Source: Epiperipatus broadwayi (Eukaryota > Onychophora > Udeonychophora > Euonychophora > Peripatidae). Taken from it: DNA of 64,000 bases. The notes beneath the pieces were generated by a model. It saw only the letters and a program-made list of their open reading frames with translations, was not told where the DNA came from and did not search any database. Shown piece after piece: positions 33,879-45,544 of this stretch. The stretch lies in NCBI GenBank assembly GCA_028023455.1, contig JAQFVV010012446.1, positions 4,591,501-4,655,500 on the forward strand, written 5' to 3'. Made by a program: the position numbers and the translations under genes. Each line of letters begins with the position of its first letter. Positions within the stretch are counted from its first letter, which is position 1.

Positions 33879-35840
33879 ATGAAAATTAGATTTTTTATAG
33901 CAACTTTTGTAAAGTACATTATTAAAATTTTGTAATTTTTTTTATCTTTCTAGATTTTATCAACTGATAAAAAAAATATATGGAGAAAACAATTATTTTC
34001 GCCGCTAAACGTAATTACGATTCTAACGAACTTTTCTGTTGATGTGTTTGATTTTGAGGTTTCGTATTCCCCATTACCTGTAAGTATTCAACATTCATCA
34101 TCATCATCTCCCACTAATATATAATAATTGCTTGTAATTCCTTTGGGTTATTTATTTTATTTTATTTACTGTTTTTATACATTTCATTGTAGATAAGTTT
34201 TTATTCATTTTATAGCATACTTTGCTATTATGGTTTGCTATGTAATAATGCATAATTTAGCTCACTCTTACCCTCATGATATTCCAATAATGTAGTAATT
34301 ATTTTTTACATGCATAACTTAGAATTTACTACGTTTTTATTCATTTCATTGTAGATAACTTTTTATTCATTTTATAGCATACTTTGCAGATAACTTTTTA
34401 TTCATTTGATAGCATACTTTGCTATTATGGTTTGCTATGTAATAATGCATAATTTAGCTCACTCTTACCCTCATGATATTCCAATAATGTAGTAATTATT
34501 TTTTACATGCATAACTTAGAATTTACTACATTTTTATTCGTTTCATTATAGATAACTTTTTATTTATTTGATAGCATACTTTGCTATTATGGTTTGCTAT
34601 GTAATAATGCATAATTTAGCTCACTCTTACCCTCATGATATTCCAATAATGTAGTAATTATTTTTTACATGCATAACTTAGAATTTACTACATTTTTATT
34701 CGTTTCATTATAGATAACTTTTTATTTATTTGATAGCATACTTTGCTATTATGGTTTGCTATGTAATAATGCATAATTTAGCTCACTCTTACCCTCATGA
34801 TGTAGTAATTATTTTTTACATGCATAACTTAGAATTTACTACATTTTTATTCGTTTCATTATAGATAACTTTTTATTTATTTGATAGCATACTTTGCTAT
34901 TATGGTTTGCTATGTAATAATGCATAATTTAGCTCACTCTTACCCTCATGATATTCCAATAATGTAGTAATTATTTTTTACATGCATAACTTAGAATTTA
35001 CTACATTTTTATTCGTTTCATTATAGATAACTTTTTATTCATTTGATGGCATACTTTGCTATTATGATTTCCTATGTAATAATGCATAATTTAGCTCACC
35101 CTTACCAGTTGCTCCACATCATCATCATCAGTTATTTTGAAATTGATTTTGCTCATGCATTTATATTTTCAACAATTTGCCAACTGTCTTCAAACTATCC
35201 ACTCTGTTCTGTGAAACTAACAAGGTGAAAAAAATAAATACCTCACAATGCTGAATCAACAGTCATCATCATCTCCCACTCATATATAATAATTGCTTGT
35301 AATTCCTTTTGATTATTTATTTTATTTTATTTACTATGTTGTTATTCATTTTATTTTAGAAACAAATTTTTAAATTATTTATTTGCATATTTGGCAATTA
35401 TGATTTGCCATGAAATAATGCATAATTTATCTCGCCCCACCCCTGATTTTTCAATAATATAGTCATTATTTTTTACCCCCATAACTTAGAATTTACTATG
35501 TTGTTATTCATTTTATTTTAGAAACAAAATTTTAAATTATTTATTTGCATATTTGGCAATTATGATCTGCCATGAAATAATGCATAATTTATCTCGCCCC
35601 ACCCCTGATTTTTCAATAATATAGTCATTATTTTTTACCCCCATAACTTAGAATTTACTAAAGTTATTACTGTTATTTTTTTTTTGATCCTCACTAAAAC
35701 CTTGCATTTCTAATAGATATCCCGCATAGAGGGCCTAGAAAAACAACTGCTTGCAAAAATAGAACATATAGAGTGTCAAGCAGAAAAAAGAAATTGAAAT
35801 GGTCACCTTTTGCCACATTACACCAACATCTGTAACTCAG
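33879..35840 (+). CDS. Possible three-exon short gene inside the TTAA element
   Basis: Exon 1 33879-33908 (ATG, 10 codons), donor GTAAAG, a 45-nt intron ending TTTCTAG; exon 2 33954-34079 (42 codons, open), donor GTAAGT; a 1.6 kb intron containing the tandem array, ending ATTTCTAATAG; exon 3 35717-35840 with TGA at 35795-35797 and a following donor-like CAG|GTAGGT. Both junctions keep phase 0. Exon 3 would encode RIEGLEKQLLAKIEHIECQ, a predicted coiled coil. Exon 2 is Thr/Phe/Asp-rich with no motif I know. Splicing consensus and shared phase are the only support; the homology of the product is unknown. An alternative frame of exon 3 is also open for about 38 codons. Confidence 0.25.
34095..35100. 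repeat. 162-bp tandem array (about six units)
   Basis: The anchor TAGCATACTTTGCTATTATG starts at 34213, 34572, 34734, 34884 and (as TGGCATAC) 35047, with a further copy at 34410 and a 36-bp partial duplication from 34374. Spacing is 161-163 bp except one unit shortened by 12 bp. Units share CATAATTTAGCTCACTCTTA and ACATGCATAACTTAGAATTT. Confidence 0.85.
35255..35665. repeat. Diverged second block of the same 162-bp repeat
   Basis: Two units 162 bp apart (anchor TTACTATGTTGTTATTC at 35331 and 35493), with CATAATTTATCTCGCCCCAC and CCCCATAACTTAGAATTTAC. The lead-in CATCATCATCTCCCACTCAT near 35262 repeats that at 34096, so the whole block (lead-in plus units) was duplicated and then diverged as a higher-order unit. 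Confidence 0.8.
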
Positions 35841-36180
35841 GTAGGTCGTGTTATATATTATTTTTTTCTGCATTTTATGACGAATGTGATGAAGTTGTCT
35901 ATGAAATTGTCATTTTAGGCTATATCTTTCAAAATTGAGAGGTTGTGAACCAATGTAAAAATAAAGATATTTAAAAATGTGAAAAATCTCCTTTCTTTAA
36001 TTATTTTTTTGTGGTAATGACTATTTTATCAGCTTCATTACATTCTTTCATATTTGCACTTTCTAAAAATGTATATATATTTGTTATTTATTGTAATAAA
36101 TTAGACATTTCATTTAAAATTGTATGTCCTGTAATTTTTTCTGTGAATTCAAAATGGCCGTTCAGGTCTCTAGGGGTTAA

Positions 36181-36484
36181 GATCAAAAAACACCATGATC
36201 TTTATTCTCAATTGCCTGATAGCTCTTAACTGACATATCAATTGAGTTTTCTTGAAGGCAGAATGAATGGGTAGGAGAAAAAAAAATTTTATTTTTCTAA
36301 CAGATATTTATAATCATAACAGACAAAGCTGCCAGCTAAGGCAGCAGTTGGTGGTTGAAGGTGGAATGCTAAGAATCTTCTAATTGAGAATCCAGGCTGC
36401 CATTTGATGATCTTTTATGTATGTAAATTACAACTGCAGATCACTTTCAAGTAAAGGAAAATTGCAAAAATTGGAAGAAAAAGG
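36181..36484. other. Non-coding DNA
   Basis: About 300 bp with no recognised feature between the TTAA element and the SINE. Confidence 0.45.
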
Positions 36485-36562
36485 TCAGCACAGCTGCCTT
36501 ACAAGCAGTTATCCCGGGTTAACGGGTTTGCTTCCCGGCTGATGCTATGACACATGAGAAAA
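36485..36562 (+). repeat. tRNA-derived SINE fragment
   Basis: GGTCAGCACAGCTGCCTTAC, AAGCAGTTATCCCGGG, then GGGTTTGCTTCCCGGC and TGATGCTATGACACATGA. This matches the minus-strand repeat at 63.0-63.1 kb, which has the tRNA-like start TTAGCCGAGAGGTC. The copy here lacks that start. The B-box region is GGTTTGCTTCC. Confidence 0.65.
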
Positions 36563-39500
36563 CTGTCTATATTAAATAGGACACTATTGGACTTGGTGAA
36601 GTTAGATAAAAAGGTGAAGAGACAATTGATTCAAAAAGTGGACATGTACTATACTACAAAGACACAAACAATGGAAGTACAAGTAGAGTAGGATTCATTA
36701 TAAATAAAAATTGGAAAACCAACATTGTGAAGATTGATAGTGTATTGGACAGAATGGCAAGATTAATTATTCAACCTAATAGAAAATATCAAATGCAGAT
36801 AATTCAGGTTTTTTCTCCAACAAGTTCTCATTGTGATGAAGAAGTAAAGGATATGGGTGTACAAAAAGCTTTTTATCAGATCAATGGGAGACTTTAATGC
36901 TGGAATTAATAATGGTGATAGAAATAAGAAAGGACATAGAATTATGGAGATTGCAGCATAAGAAAATTCTTATATTATGAATGTTTTTTTTCTTTTTTTG
37001 AGAGAAATATTAAATGGAAACAAATATAAATGCATTCAAATGAAGTTACAGCAGAATTGGATTATATTTTGACTAATAGATAATATGTATTTCAAGACTG
37101 TAATATTCTTAATAAATTCAATACAGGAAAAGATCATCGATTAGTGAGATGATGCGATAAATGTTAATGCAAAAATAGAGACAAAAATTATTAAGAAAAA
37201 CAATAATCATAGTTGATATTCCTAATCTTCAGAAACATCCCAATCAATTTAAATTACAACTTGCAAATCACTTTCAAATATTACTAGATTTTCAAGATGA
37301 TTCAGATTTGAACAAAATCAATAAAAAGATAACGGATACACTTTTAAAAACTGCAACAAATATAGTTGACACAAAAAAAGCAGCAATTGACCAGTAAAAT
37401 TTCTACTGAGACAAGTATGAAAAAAAAAAGGAATATTAAAGTATATAAAAATGATGCATTAAGGATTGAAAATCTCTAATTTTTTAATATGATATAAAAA
37501 AGAGTTGATAAAGATATAAAAACATATAATTGTGAATTAGCAAGGAAAGCTATAGAAGAGAATAAAAGTCTTAAGAGTGTAAAACAACAGCTTCATATTG
37601 GTAAGAAACTTATTTGTGCATTAAGAAAAAGAGATGAAACAATTACTAAAAAGAGAGATGACATCATGAAATGTATAGAAGAGTTCTATCAAGAGTTATA
37701 TAGCAATAAAGAACAAGGAAAAATACATCCTACAACTACTATATCTTCTGAATTGCCCAGGATTTTAAATGAATAAGTGAAACATGAAATTAAATTTATA
37801 AAGAAGAGAAAAATCTCCAGGTAATAATGGAATTATAATTGATATCTTAAAGAAGCAGGTGAAGAAATAGAAAATTTTTTGCCAAAGTTATACCAAATGT
37901 CTAAATAATAAAGAAGTACCAGATGATTGGCAGAATGTAGTATTAATATTACTCTATTACTTCAAATATAAGCCACCTCCAAATTTAAACTGCATTAGGT
38001 TTTACGCCCAAAAAATTGGGAAAAAAAATTTAACCCCTGAATTTAAGCTGCATATATATATATATACTTAAATAGGAAACTTAATATAAATACAATAAAC
38101 TCACCTAATTTATTGTGAATCTTCTTCAGATATACAATATTTTCACTGTCTACATCTTCACTTTCAGAATTTAAATTCTCAACTTCATTATTCCATTAGG
38201 TACATCATCTTAAGGCCAGTTAAATGCAACTAAATGTTGTAATTTCTTTGACAATTTTCTTTCATGAAAAAGTACATTTTTCTATTAAAATCTGAACCAT
38301 TCTTTAAAACAATTTAATATTTACTGAAAAAAAAATTTAATTGTGTAAAAAAAGATTCTAAGACTTTCATTTTCACTTTGAAATTCAAAATAAAAACTTC
38401 CGAATTGTCAACATCAGCAAAATAACATTAAAAAGTTATAAGACATTCGTTTTCACTTTAAAAAATCCAAAAGGAAGCTATCGGAACTGTCAAATAGGTG
38501 CTCCCTTGTGTTGAGAACAATCAACCAATCAGTACCTTGAAAGGCAGTCTCTTACCTTATTGCAAGGTTATTCAGTAAACTTTTCTCAATAAAATAACAC
38601 CAAAATCGGCAAAATAAAGTTAAAAGTAATGTTTGAGAGAGTTAAAGCCATTTACGAAATTAATCCAAAAAAATACTGATTAAAAAAGATTTAACATGCT
38701 ATTCTATACAAGAAATGATCCTAATACTATGCATATATATAGCATAAAGCAACACAGAAATAATTTGTTAAATATTTTCACCTCAAATTTAAACCGCACC
38801 CCTCTTTTAGACTTCCAAAATTTGGAAAAAAGTATGGCTGGCTTATATTCAAAGCAATACAGTAATATTTAAAAAAGATGATAAAGAAGGTATCAGAAAT
38901 TACAGACCTATCAATCTTTTATTAGTTCTATATAAAATACCAAAATAATTACAATTCATCTACAGCAAACTTTGGGTTTTAAACAATCAAAAAACAAGCT
39001 GGATTTAAAAGTATTTTTAATACAGTGAATCACACCCTAAGTATTGAGAGAATTTATAGAAAGGACCAATGAATGGATTTATAAATTATGAAAAGGCATT
39101 TGATTCTATAAACATTAATTTGGTGATTAAAGCACTAAATCACCAAGGTATATACATAGGATATTGCCATATTTTGAACAATATTTATAAAAATACATCG
39201 GTAATAATTAGATTACATAATGATACTAAAAAGATTAACATTGAGAAGATTATGGGACAGGGTGCCTCCATATGTCCAAAATCATTTACAGCAGTTTTGC
39301 AAGTATTTTGTAGATTAAAATGTGAAGCTAAGGGAGTAAAAGTAAATGGAGATTATTTATGTCATCTAGATTTTGCAGATGAGTAGTTGTTTTTGTAAAT
39401 AATGCTTTAGAGATTCTGGGAATGATGCAAGAGTTATCAAATGAAAGTAAGATTAAAGGTAAATATTAAAAAGACTAAAGTAATTTTCAGTGGATTTTCT

Positions 39501-40115
39501 CAAAATAAAAAATTAAGGTTGATAATAATGAGTTAGAAGAAGTTAATAACTATAAATATCTTGGTCAAATGATTACTACATATGGAAACACAATGGATAA
39601 AATTAATCATAGAATTAAACTTGTTTGGAGTGCTTTGGGGGGGGGGGGGGTAACTTAATATTAAAAAAAATATGCCTATGTGTTTGAAAAGGTTTTTAAT
39701 AAATGTGTTTTACCAGTTCTTGCTTATGGATCTGAGACTTGGACACTTAACAAAAGAGCAATACAGAAACTTCAGACCACCCAATGAATTATGGATGAGA
39801 TGTATGTTAAGAGTAACAAGAAGAAATTGAAAATAAAATACATGGGTGAGAGAACAAACGGGTATTATTGACATTGAAAGAATTAAGAGATTGAAGTGGA
39901 GTTGAATTGGGCATATTGCTAGCAGAGATAATAGATGGACTGTTAAAATCTTAAACTGAATTCAGAGATTATAAAAGGCCTAGAAAGAGACTACAAGTGA
40001 GATGTATGGGTGAAATAAGTAAGTATGGTGGAGTCATGTAGAGAAGAGAGGCTAGAAACAGGAGGTGGAGAGACCTTACATCCTGAAGTGGATTAATAAT
40101 GATTGAAAATGATAC
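36563..40115 (+). pseudogene. RTE LINE copy with endonuclease and RT regions, interrupted by a TIR element
   Basis: The longest RTE copy. Endonuclease (APE) region near 36600-37150: KSGHVLYYKDTNNGSTSR, RVGFIINKNW, RMARLIIQPNRKYQMQIIQV and, after a frameshift, GDFNAGINN near 36890 (the APE 'GDFN' catalytic motif, equivalent to MGDFNA). The linker and RT follow in broken frames: NHFQILLDFQDDSDLNKIN, ITDTLLKTATN, EEFYQELYSNKEQ, then VLI split by the 37952-38862 insertion, then IFKKDD..IRNYRPIN near 38872, FINYEKAFDSINI (39069-39386 ORF), GQGASICPKSF and HLDFADE (catalytic FADD changed to FADE at the frame end). Ends near 40100 with GTGGATTAATAATGATTGAA. Many stops; dead. Confidence 0.85.
37952..38862. 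mobile_element. 911-bp TIR element inserted in the RTE (TA duplication)
   Basis: Ends CTCTATTACTTCAAATATAA-GCC and, mirrored, CTGTATTGCTTTGAATATAA-GCC, flanked by TA at 37950-37951 and 38863-38864. Removing the element and one TA restores the RTE reading of hydrophobic residues before FKK, so the duplication is exact. TA targeting plus TIRs places it in the Tc1/mariner/pogo group. Just inside the left end is TTTAAACTGCATTAGGTTTT and near the right end TTTAAACCGCACCCC in inverse sense of a similar segment. No transposase visible. Confidence 0.75.
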
Positions 40116-42117
40116 ATAAAAAATATTTTTAAAAAAAAAGATTATTTCCTTGGATCATAAGTTTGATTGTAAAATGTAATTTTATATAAAACTATGGTGT
40201 ATCCATAAATTAATTAATTCAAGCAATAAGAGAATATTTAGGGTGACTACAAACTGTAATGAATGAATTAAATAATTTATAGATATCCCACACTTTAATT
40301 TAGATTTACTTATAATTATCAAAATTGCAATCCAAAAAAAAAAATATTATTTTTTGCTTTTTAGTGCATTAATTCTTGAATTGAATAAGTGTTTTTTAAA
40401 TATATATATATATTTTATTTTTTTATATATATTATTTTTTAGTTTTTAGTGTTTGATAAAATATATAAAATCATTTAAAATCAACTGTAAAATTTTTGTC
40501 TTTATGAAGACAGCAGTTTAAAAAAGCAAGTTTTATGTAAATAATCAAGAAAAATAAAGATTTCATCTTCAATATCTTTTTCTTTTTATTCTAATTAAGC
40601 ATAAACATCCATAAAATTTCTTCTTGATGTATTAGTCTTTAAATTAAATAAAAGTTTTAGATTTTTTTAAATATTTTTGTTAAGAAACCTAACCCTATAA
40701 ATTTTGCAAAATCATTTATTATGAAAAAGAAAGCTATCATATTCAAAAAAAATTTTAAAAAAATGAGAATCTAAAAAAACCATATTTTCAATAGTTGAAG
40801 TTAGATTTTTTTTTTTTTCATTCTTGTTTTCATGAATATTAGATAAACAAATTTCTAATATTTGTAATGTAGCTAAAAGTCCAGACTATCTACAGAGTAT
40901 CACTCAAATCTTCTTGAATAGTTTCAAATGTGATTTGAAATGCATCCTGCCCAACACTAAACATGCGTATAAAATTGGAAGAAAATATATTCGATAGAAG
41001 TAGATTAAAAATCAGTTATAAGATTTGACCCAAATAAACAGAAGGGAGAGCATTTGAAAAGTGTAGGATTTTACAAAGATTCTTTAAAAAAGAAAAAATA
41101 GGAATACAATACTGAAATATATATATACAATTGATCAAGTAGTTAATTCTTGTAAATTAAAGAATTATATTATGTAGGACATAATAATTAAATAATTTTA
41201 GCTCAATTTTTAAAAAAAATTCGTGTGTGTGTGTGTGTGTAGGTTTTACAATTCCAACAATTTATATTAATCTTGTCTTTACTGTGAATTTTTCCATTAA
41301 CCATACTTTATATAAATCTTAAGATTTAATCATTGATTATTCAAGTTTCTCAATGGAACAAGCATTTACAAAATATTCTGTCTAGAGTTTCACATTAGAC
41401 CATCTGGTTGACAGAAAATCCAGTTATATATTCAACAAGTTCATACACAGTTCAAGAGCAACATTAAGCCAACCATATAGGGAAAATCACTATATCCAGA
41501 TATTAAAATCATCTGAAGCACAGAAATCATAATAATGTTTATACATACTTCTAACTTTTTCATGGTATATTTTCCAGTCTTAATTGATCCTAGGCTATTG
41601 CTATTTCTTTCTCCCTTTCTGTGAGGTAATTTAATTTCACTGTTGATTTTTTAACTCAACTGCCATGAATTAAGAGATTATTTAAAGGCCTTTCCCTCAA
41701 TTGATGTCACTTCTGCCCATATAGGCAACTTCCCCTTAATCTCTTACTCGTAAAAAGATTAATCCTCCATAAGCTGTTTGCCATGTCATTACTATTATAT
41801 TTAATAAGTGAAGTTTTCATCTGCTCAATTAACTTATTTTTTTAAATTAAAGAATAATTTTTATATAAAATATTTTTTATATTTCAAATACTTCACATTC
41901 ATGTTTGACTATAGCAAACCATTGTAACAAAATTTCCTATAAATTTTTATTAATCTACATATATACATTGAAGCTGTGATATCTGCTATATTTTAAGCAT
42001 ACTCACATCATATACAGGGAGTAATAGCTCATATTGTTTATAAGCTTTGATTATAATATGTATTGTTTACTGTATTGTAACTATATAGTTGAATTCTCAA
42101 CAATGTAAAACATGTCG
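40116..42117. other. AT-rich non-coding DNA
   Basis: A (GT)n microsatellite at about 41224-41241. Otherwise no gene or named repeat. Confidence 0.5.
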
Positions 42118-44312
42118 TTATTGAAAGGAAAGTTATTTCTGCAATAAGAAAAAAAAAAAGAAACTTACTAAAAATACAGATGGCATCATGAAATCTATGG
42201 AAGAGTTCTATAAAGAATTATATAATAACAAAGAACAAAAAAAAAAAAAACTATCTACAACAGCTATTACGTTGTAATTCAAACCTAACTCGAAAACTTT
42301 GCGCGCAAAAATATACTTGTAAAATAATATAGGCGCTATTGCACCTGAACGCAAAGCTACTTTATATTTAAAACAAAATAAAATTATACTATTCTGCCAA
42401 GCGCTTTCAAGAGACATGCTCTCATCTTCATAGCTCTAAATGAATTAATTATATGCAATTATGCAAAGTTCAATGTTAATTGTTCCATTTTCTTGAGATC
42501 GTGAAGCATGTGTCCTTGCGGTTGATGCCGTTACAATAACACAAATATGCATATATTAAATCCATCACGTTATTCCATTTTTGTAATTCATCAAAAAATA
42601 ACAGGACAGCAGTGTGAACCTCAAGATGTCAACCTGGTCTGCAAAGAAAGGCACGATGTAAAAAGAAAAGTGAAGGAGGCCTGCTTCATAGCGATGGATT
42701 GCAACGCCAAAAATTAACCTTGACCTTTGCATAATTGCATATAATTAATTCACTTAGAGCTATGAAGATGAGAGCACGTCTCTTGAAAGCACTTGCAGAA
42801 TAGTATAATTTTATTTTATTTAAATATAAAGTAGCTTTGCGTTCAGGTGCAATAGCGCCTATATTATTTTACAAGTAACAGCTATTACATCAATATTGTC
42901 CAGCATTTTAAAAATGAAAAAGTGAGACTTGCAATTAAATCTATGAAGAAGGAAAAAGCAAAGTGATGGAATTATAATTATATCTTAAAAGAAGCAGGCA
43001 AAAAAAAAAGATACATAAATTGTTGGTAAAGTTATATACCAAAGGTCTAAATGACAAAGAGATACCAGATAATTGAAAGAATGCAGTAATAATACTAATA
43101 TTTAAGAATGATGATGAAGATATTAGAAATTATAGATCTATCAATTCTATACAAAACCTTTATCATGATAATTACAACTCATCCAGAGTGAACTTTATAG
43201 ACTTTAATCAACCAAAAGAATAAGCTGTCCTTAAGTCATTTTAGCACAGTGGATTACATCCATATATTGAGGAAAGTTATAGAAAGGACAAATAAATATG
43301 AATTGCCATTATGTTTCGAATTCATGGATTATGAAAAGGCATTTCATTCTATAAGCTTTTTTGTAATAACTAAAATGTTGGATCATCAAGATATAGACTC
43401 ATGATATCATATCCTGAAGAATATCTATCAAAATACAGTAGCAATGATTAAATTACAAGGAAATACCAAGACAATTAGCATTGAGAAGGGTGTAAGACAG
43501 GGTTATTTTGTGTGTCTACATCTTTTAACAGCAGTTTTACAAGACATTTTATGAATTAAAAAGGGAAACTACGAAAATAAAAGTAAATAAAGATTATTTA
43601 AGTTGTTTAGATTTTTCAGATGATGTGATAATTGCAAAAAAAATGCTTCAGAGATTCATGAAATGTTGCAAGAAATATCAAATGAAAGTAAGAAAGATAA
43701 ATGTTAAAAAAATAATGTTCAATGATTTTCTCAGAAAATGAAAAGATTAGTAATTATGATGTAAAGCAAGTTAACAACTACAAATATCTTAGTCAGATTA
43801 TAAATACAGATGGAAGCATAATGGATAAAATTAATCATAGAATAAAGTGCATTTGGTAGAAATAACTTAAGGAAATATATTTGTTTGAAAAGAAAGGTTT
43901 TTAATAGATATATTTTATCAATTATTAGTTATGAATCTGAGACTTGGACACTTAAGAGCAATATAGAGATTTCAGACTAATCAAGGAAGTGTGGAAATAT
44001 GTGTGTTAAGAATAACTAGAAGAGACCAAAAATAAAATACATGGGTAAGAGAACAAACAGAAATCATTGTGATATTGAAAGAATTAAGACTGAACTAGAC
44101 ATATTGCTAGAAAAGATGAATAACAGATGGATAACTGAAGTCTTAAACTGGATTCCAAGAAATTATAAAAGATAGAGAAAAATGAGATGAATGGATGAAA
44201 TAAGTAAGTTTGTTAGTGTATTGTGAAGAAGAGAGGCTAGGGATCAGAGAAACTGGATTACACTCAGAGAAATCTTCATCCAGCAGTCGATCAATAATGA
44301 TTGAAAATGATG
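42118..44312 (+). pseudogene. RTE LINE copy, interrupted by a 606-bp insertion
   Basis: Starts within the linker (VISAIRKK near 42128; IMKSMEEFYKELYNNKEQ near 42187) and continues after the insertion at 42889. Later pieces: RNYRSIN near 43130, FMDYEKAFHSI near 43322 (domain A; Asp-to-His change at the second acidic position), IEKGVRQG near 43480, LDFSDDVII near 43605, and the conserved end near 44290 with GATCAATAATGATTGAAAAT. Frameshifts and stops throughout. The 3' tail is GATGATATATAATA. Confidence 0.8.
42271..42876. mobile_element. 606-bp inverted-repeat insertion with 12-bp target duplication
   Basis: AACAGCTATTAC is present at 42259-42270 and 42877-42888. The inverted arms are about 165 bp (ACTTGTAAAATAATATAGGC from 42315; its mirror ends at 42876). 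On the left only, 44 bp (42271-42314) lies between the duplication and the arm. Arms contain TGAAGATGAGAGCATGTCTC-like hairpins followed by TTGAAAGCGCTT. The centre (42480-42715) is unique. Together with 5.8-6.2 kb this is a second case of arms plus one-sided tail plus an 11-12 bp duplication, suggesting the same mechanism (PLE-type insertion inferred). Confidence 0.65.
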
Positions 44313-45544
44313 ATATATAATACTTTTCAACACCCGTATATATATAACAGAGGTACTTTTTTATGTGTACAGTATGAATATACAATTAAAATCATAGTGT
44401 AAACAAAAATTGAGAGCACCCTTATTATATTACATTTATGCTGTGTTCACTGATTCACATTCACTCAAAAAATAATAATTTTACTATACCAGATCTCAAT
44501 TTTCTAAATAAAAGTGTCCAAATTATACTTACAGATGTTAAGCTTTCTAAATTCAATACATTAATGTTTACTAGATTATATTGGTTCACATTTTCTATCT
44601 GCAAATTCAATGCTTTACCAAAGAATTATTTTAAAGCAATTGTAAGTTTGCCTTTTCAGGAATGCAAATAACCATAGCATGAATAGGCTTTTTTTTACTT
44701 TTCATTATTTTTTTAACACATTTATTATTGTTTTTGAAAGTAGAGCTTAAAGTGGTTTTTTTTTTTTCACTACAAATCAATAAATTTTATTCCATCACTT
44801 AATAAAGAAAATATAAATTCTCTTAAAATATTGCTTAAAAAACATTTTTATCAAACAAATATCAAAAATTGAAGAAAAGATTTCTGTTCTTTCAATATAT
44901 TTGACAAGAAAAAAAAAGCAGTTAATAAATGAAATCACGTTCAAATTACTGAGAGCTCCTTAAGATGAAAAAATGGCTGTTGACATGCTATTTGTGATAA
45001 ACATTCACAAAATTTATTAAATTTTCATATTTTAAGGGTTTTATTTTTTGTTTATTTATTTATTTTTTGGATTGCATATAACTGAAGTAATTTATATTAA
45101 TGCAGTGCATATCATGGTTTCACTCATAATTACAACATTATTTTTAATCATTAACATACATGATTAATTTTGATCAAGGTGAATAATTTCTTGTCTTTAA
45201 CATTTAGTCTTCAAGTTTTCAGGCCCCCCTCCCTACCCTTAAACCCTCTAACCAGTGACATTTTCTATTGATAACTTTTGTCAATTTTCAATCTTTGCGT
45301 TTAATATACAACTTTTATTCTATACTAAAACTCAATAAATTAAACTTGATTCTTAAAAGTTTAGATTTACAAACAAAAAACATTTTTAAAAAATTGTATT
45401 TAACATTTACAAATATTTGAAAAGAAAAAAAAAGGATAGTAATGAGAACAAAAGACTTTTCATCATTGCAAGGTACAAAGAAAAGAAACCAAGGCCTATG
45501 ATTCAAAAAAAAAAAAATTAAAACCTTTCCTTTGACTCCATTTT
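44313..45544. other. AT-rich non-coding DNA
   Basis: Short ORFs at 44438-44671 and 45315-45506 without motifs. C-run near 45224-45238. No gene called. Confidence 0.45.

Larger units (their letters stand above)
33716..36180. mobile_element. Candidate piggyBac-like element with TTAA flanks
   Basis: TTAA at 33716-33719 followed by AACCCTTTGAGACCG, and at the other end CGGTCTC-like GGTCTCTAGGGG followed by TTAA at 36177-36180. Read inward the ends are CCCTTTGAGACC and CCCCTAGAGACC. TTAA target sites and CCC-starting ends are piggyBac hallmarks. The interior (about 2.46 kb) is less AT-rich at the left (CpG-containing, with TACGTCAC) and holds a 162-bp tandem array and a possible spliced gene. No recognisable piggyBac transposase, so a non-autonomous element. 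The TIR match is short (9 of 12), hence moderate confidence. Confidence 0.4.

Noticed and set aside
34095-35665. CRISPR array
   Set aside because: Units are contiguous 162-bp tandem repeats without spacers, in a eukaryotic context.
35720-35834. Alternative frame of the third candidate exon (38 open codons ending near KWSPFATLHQHL)
   Set aside because: Looks faintly like a transposase tail, but the phase does not follow from the upstream exon and the match is too short to name.
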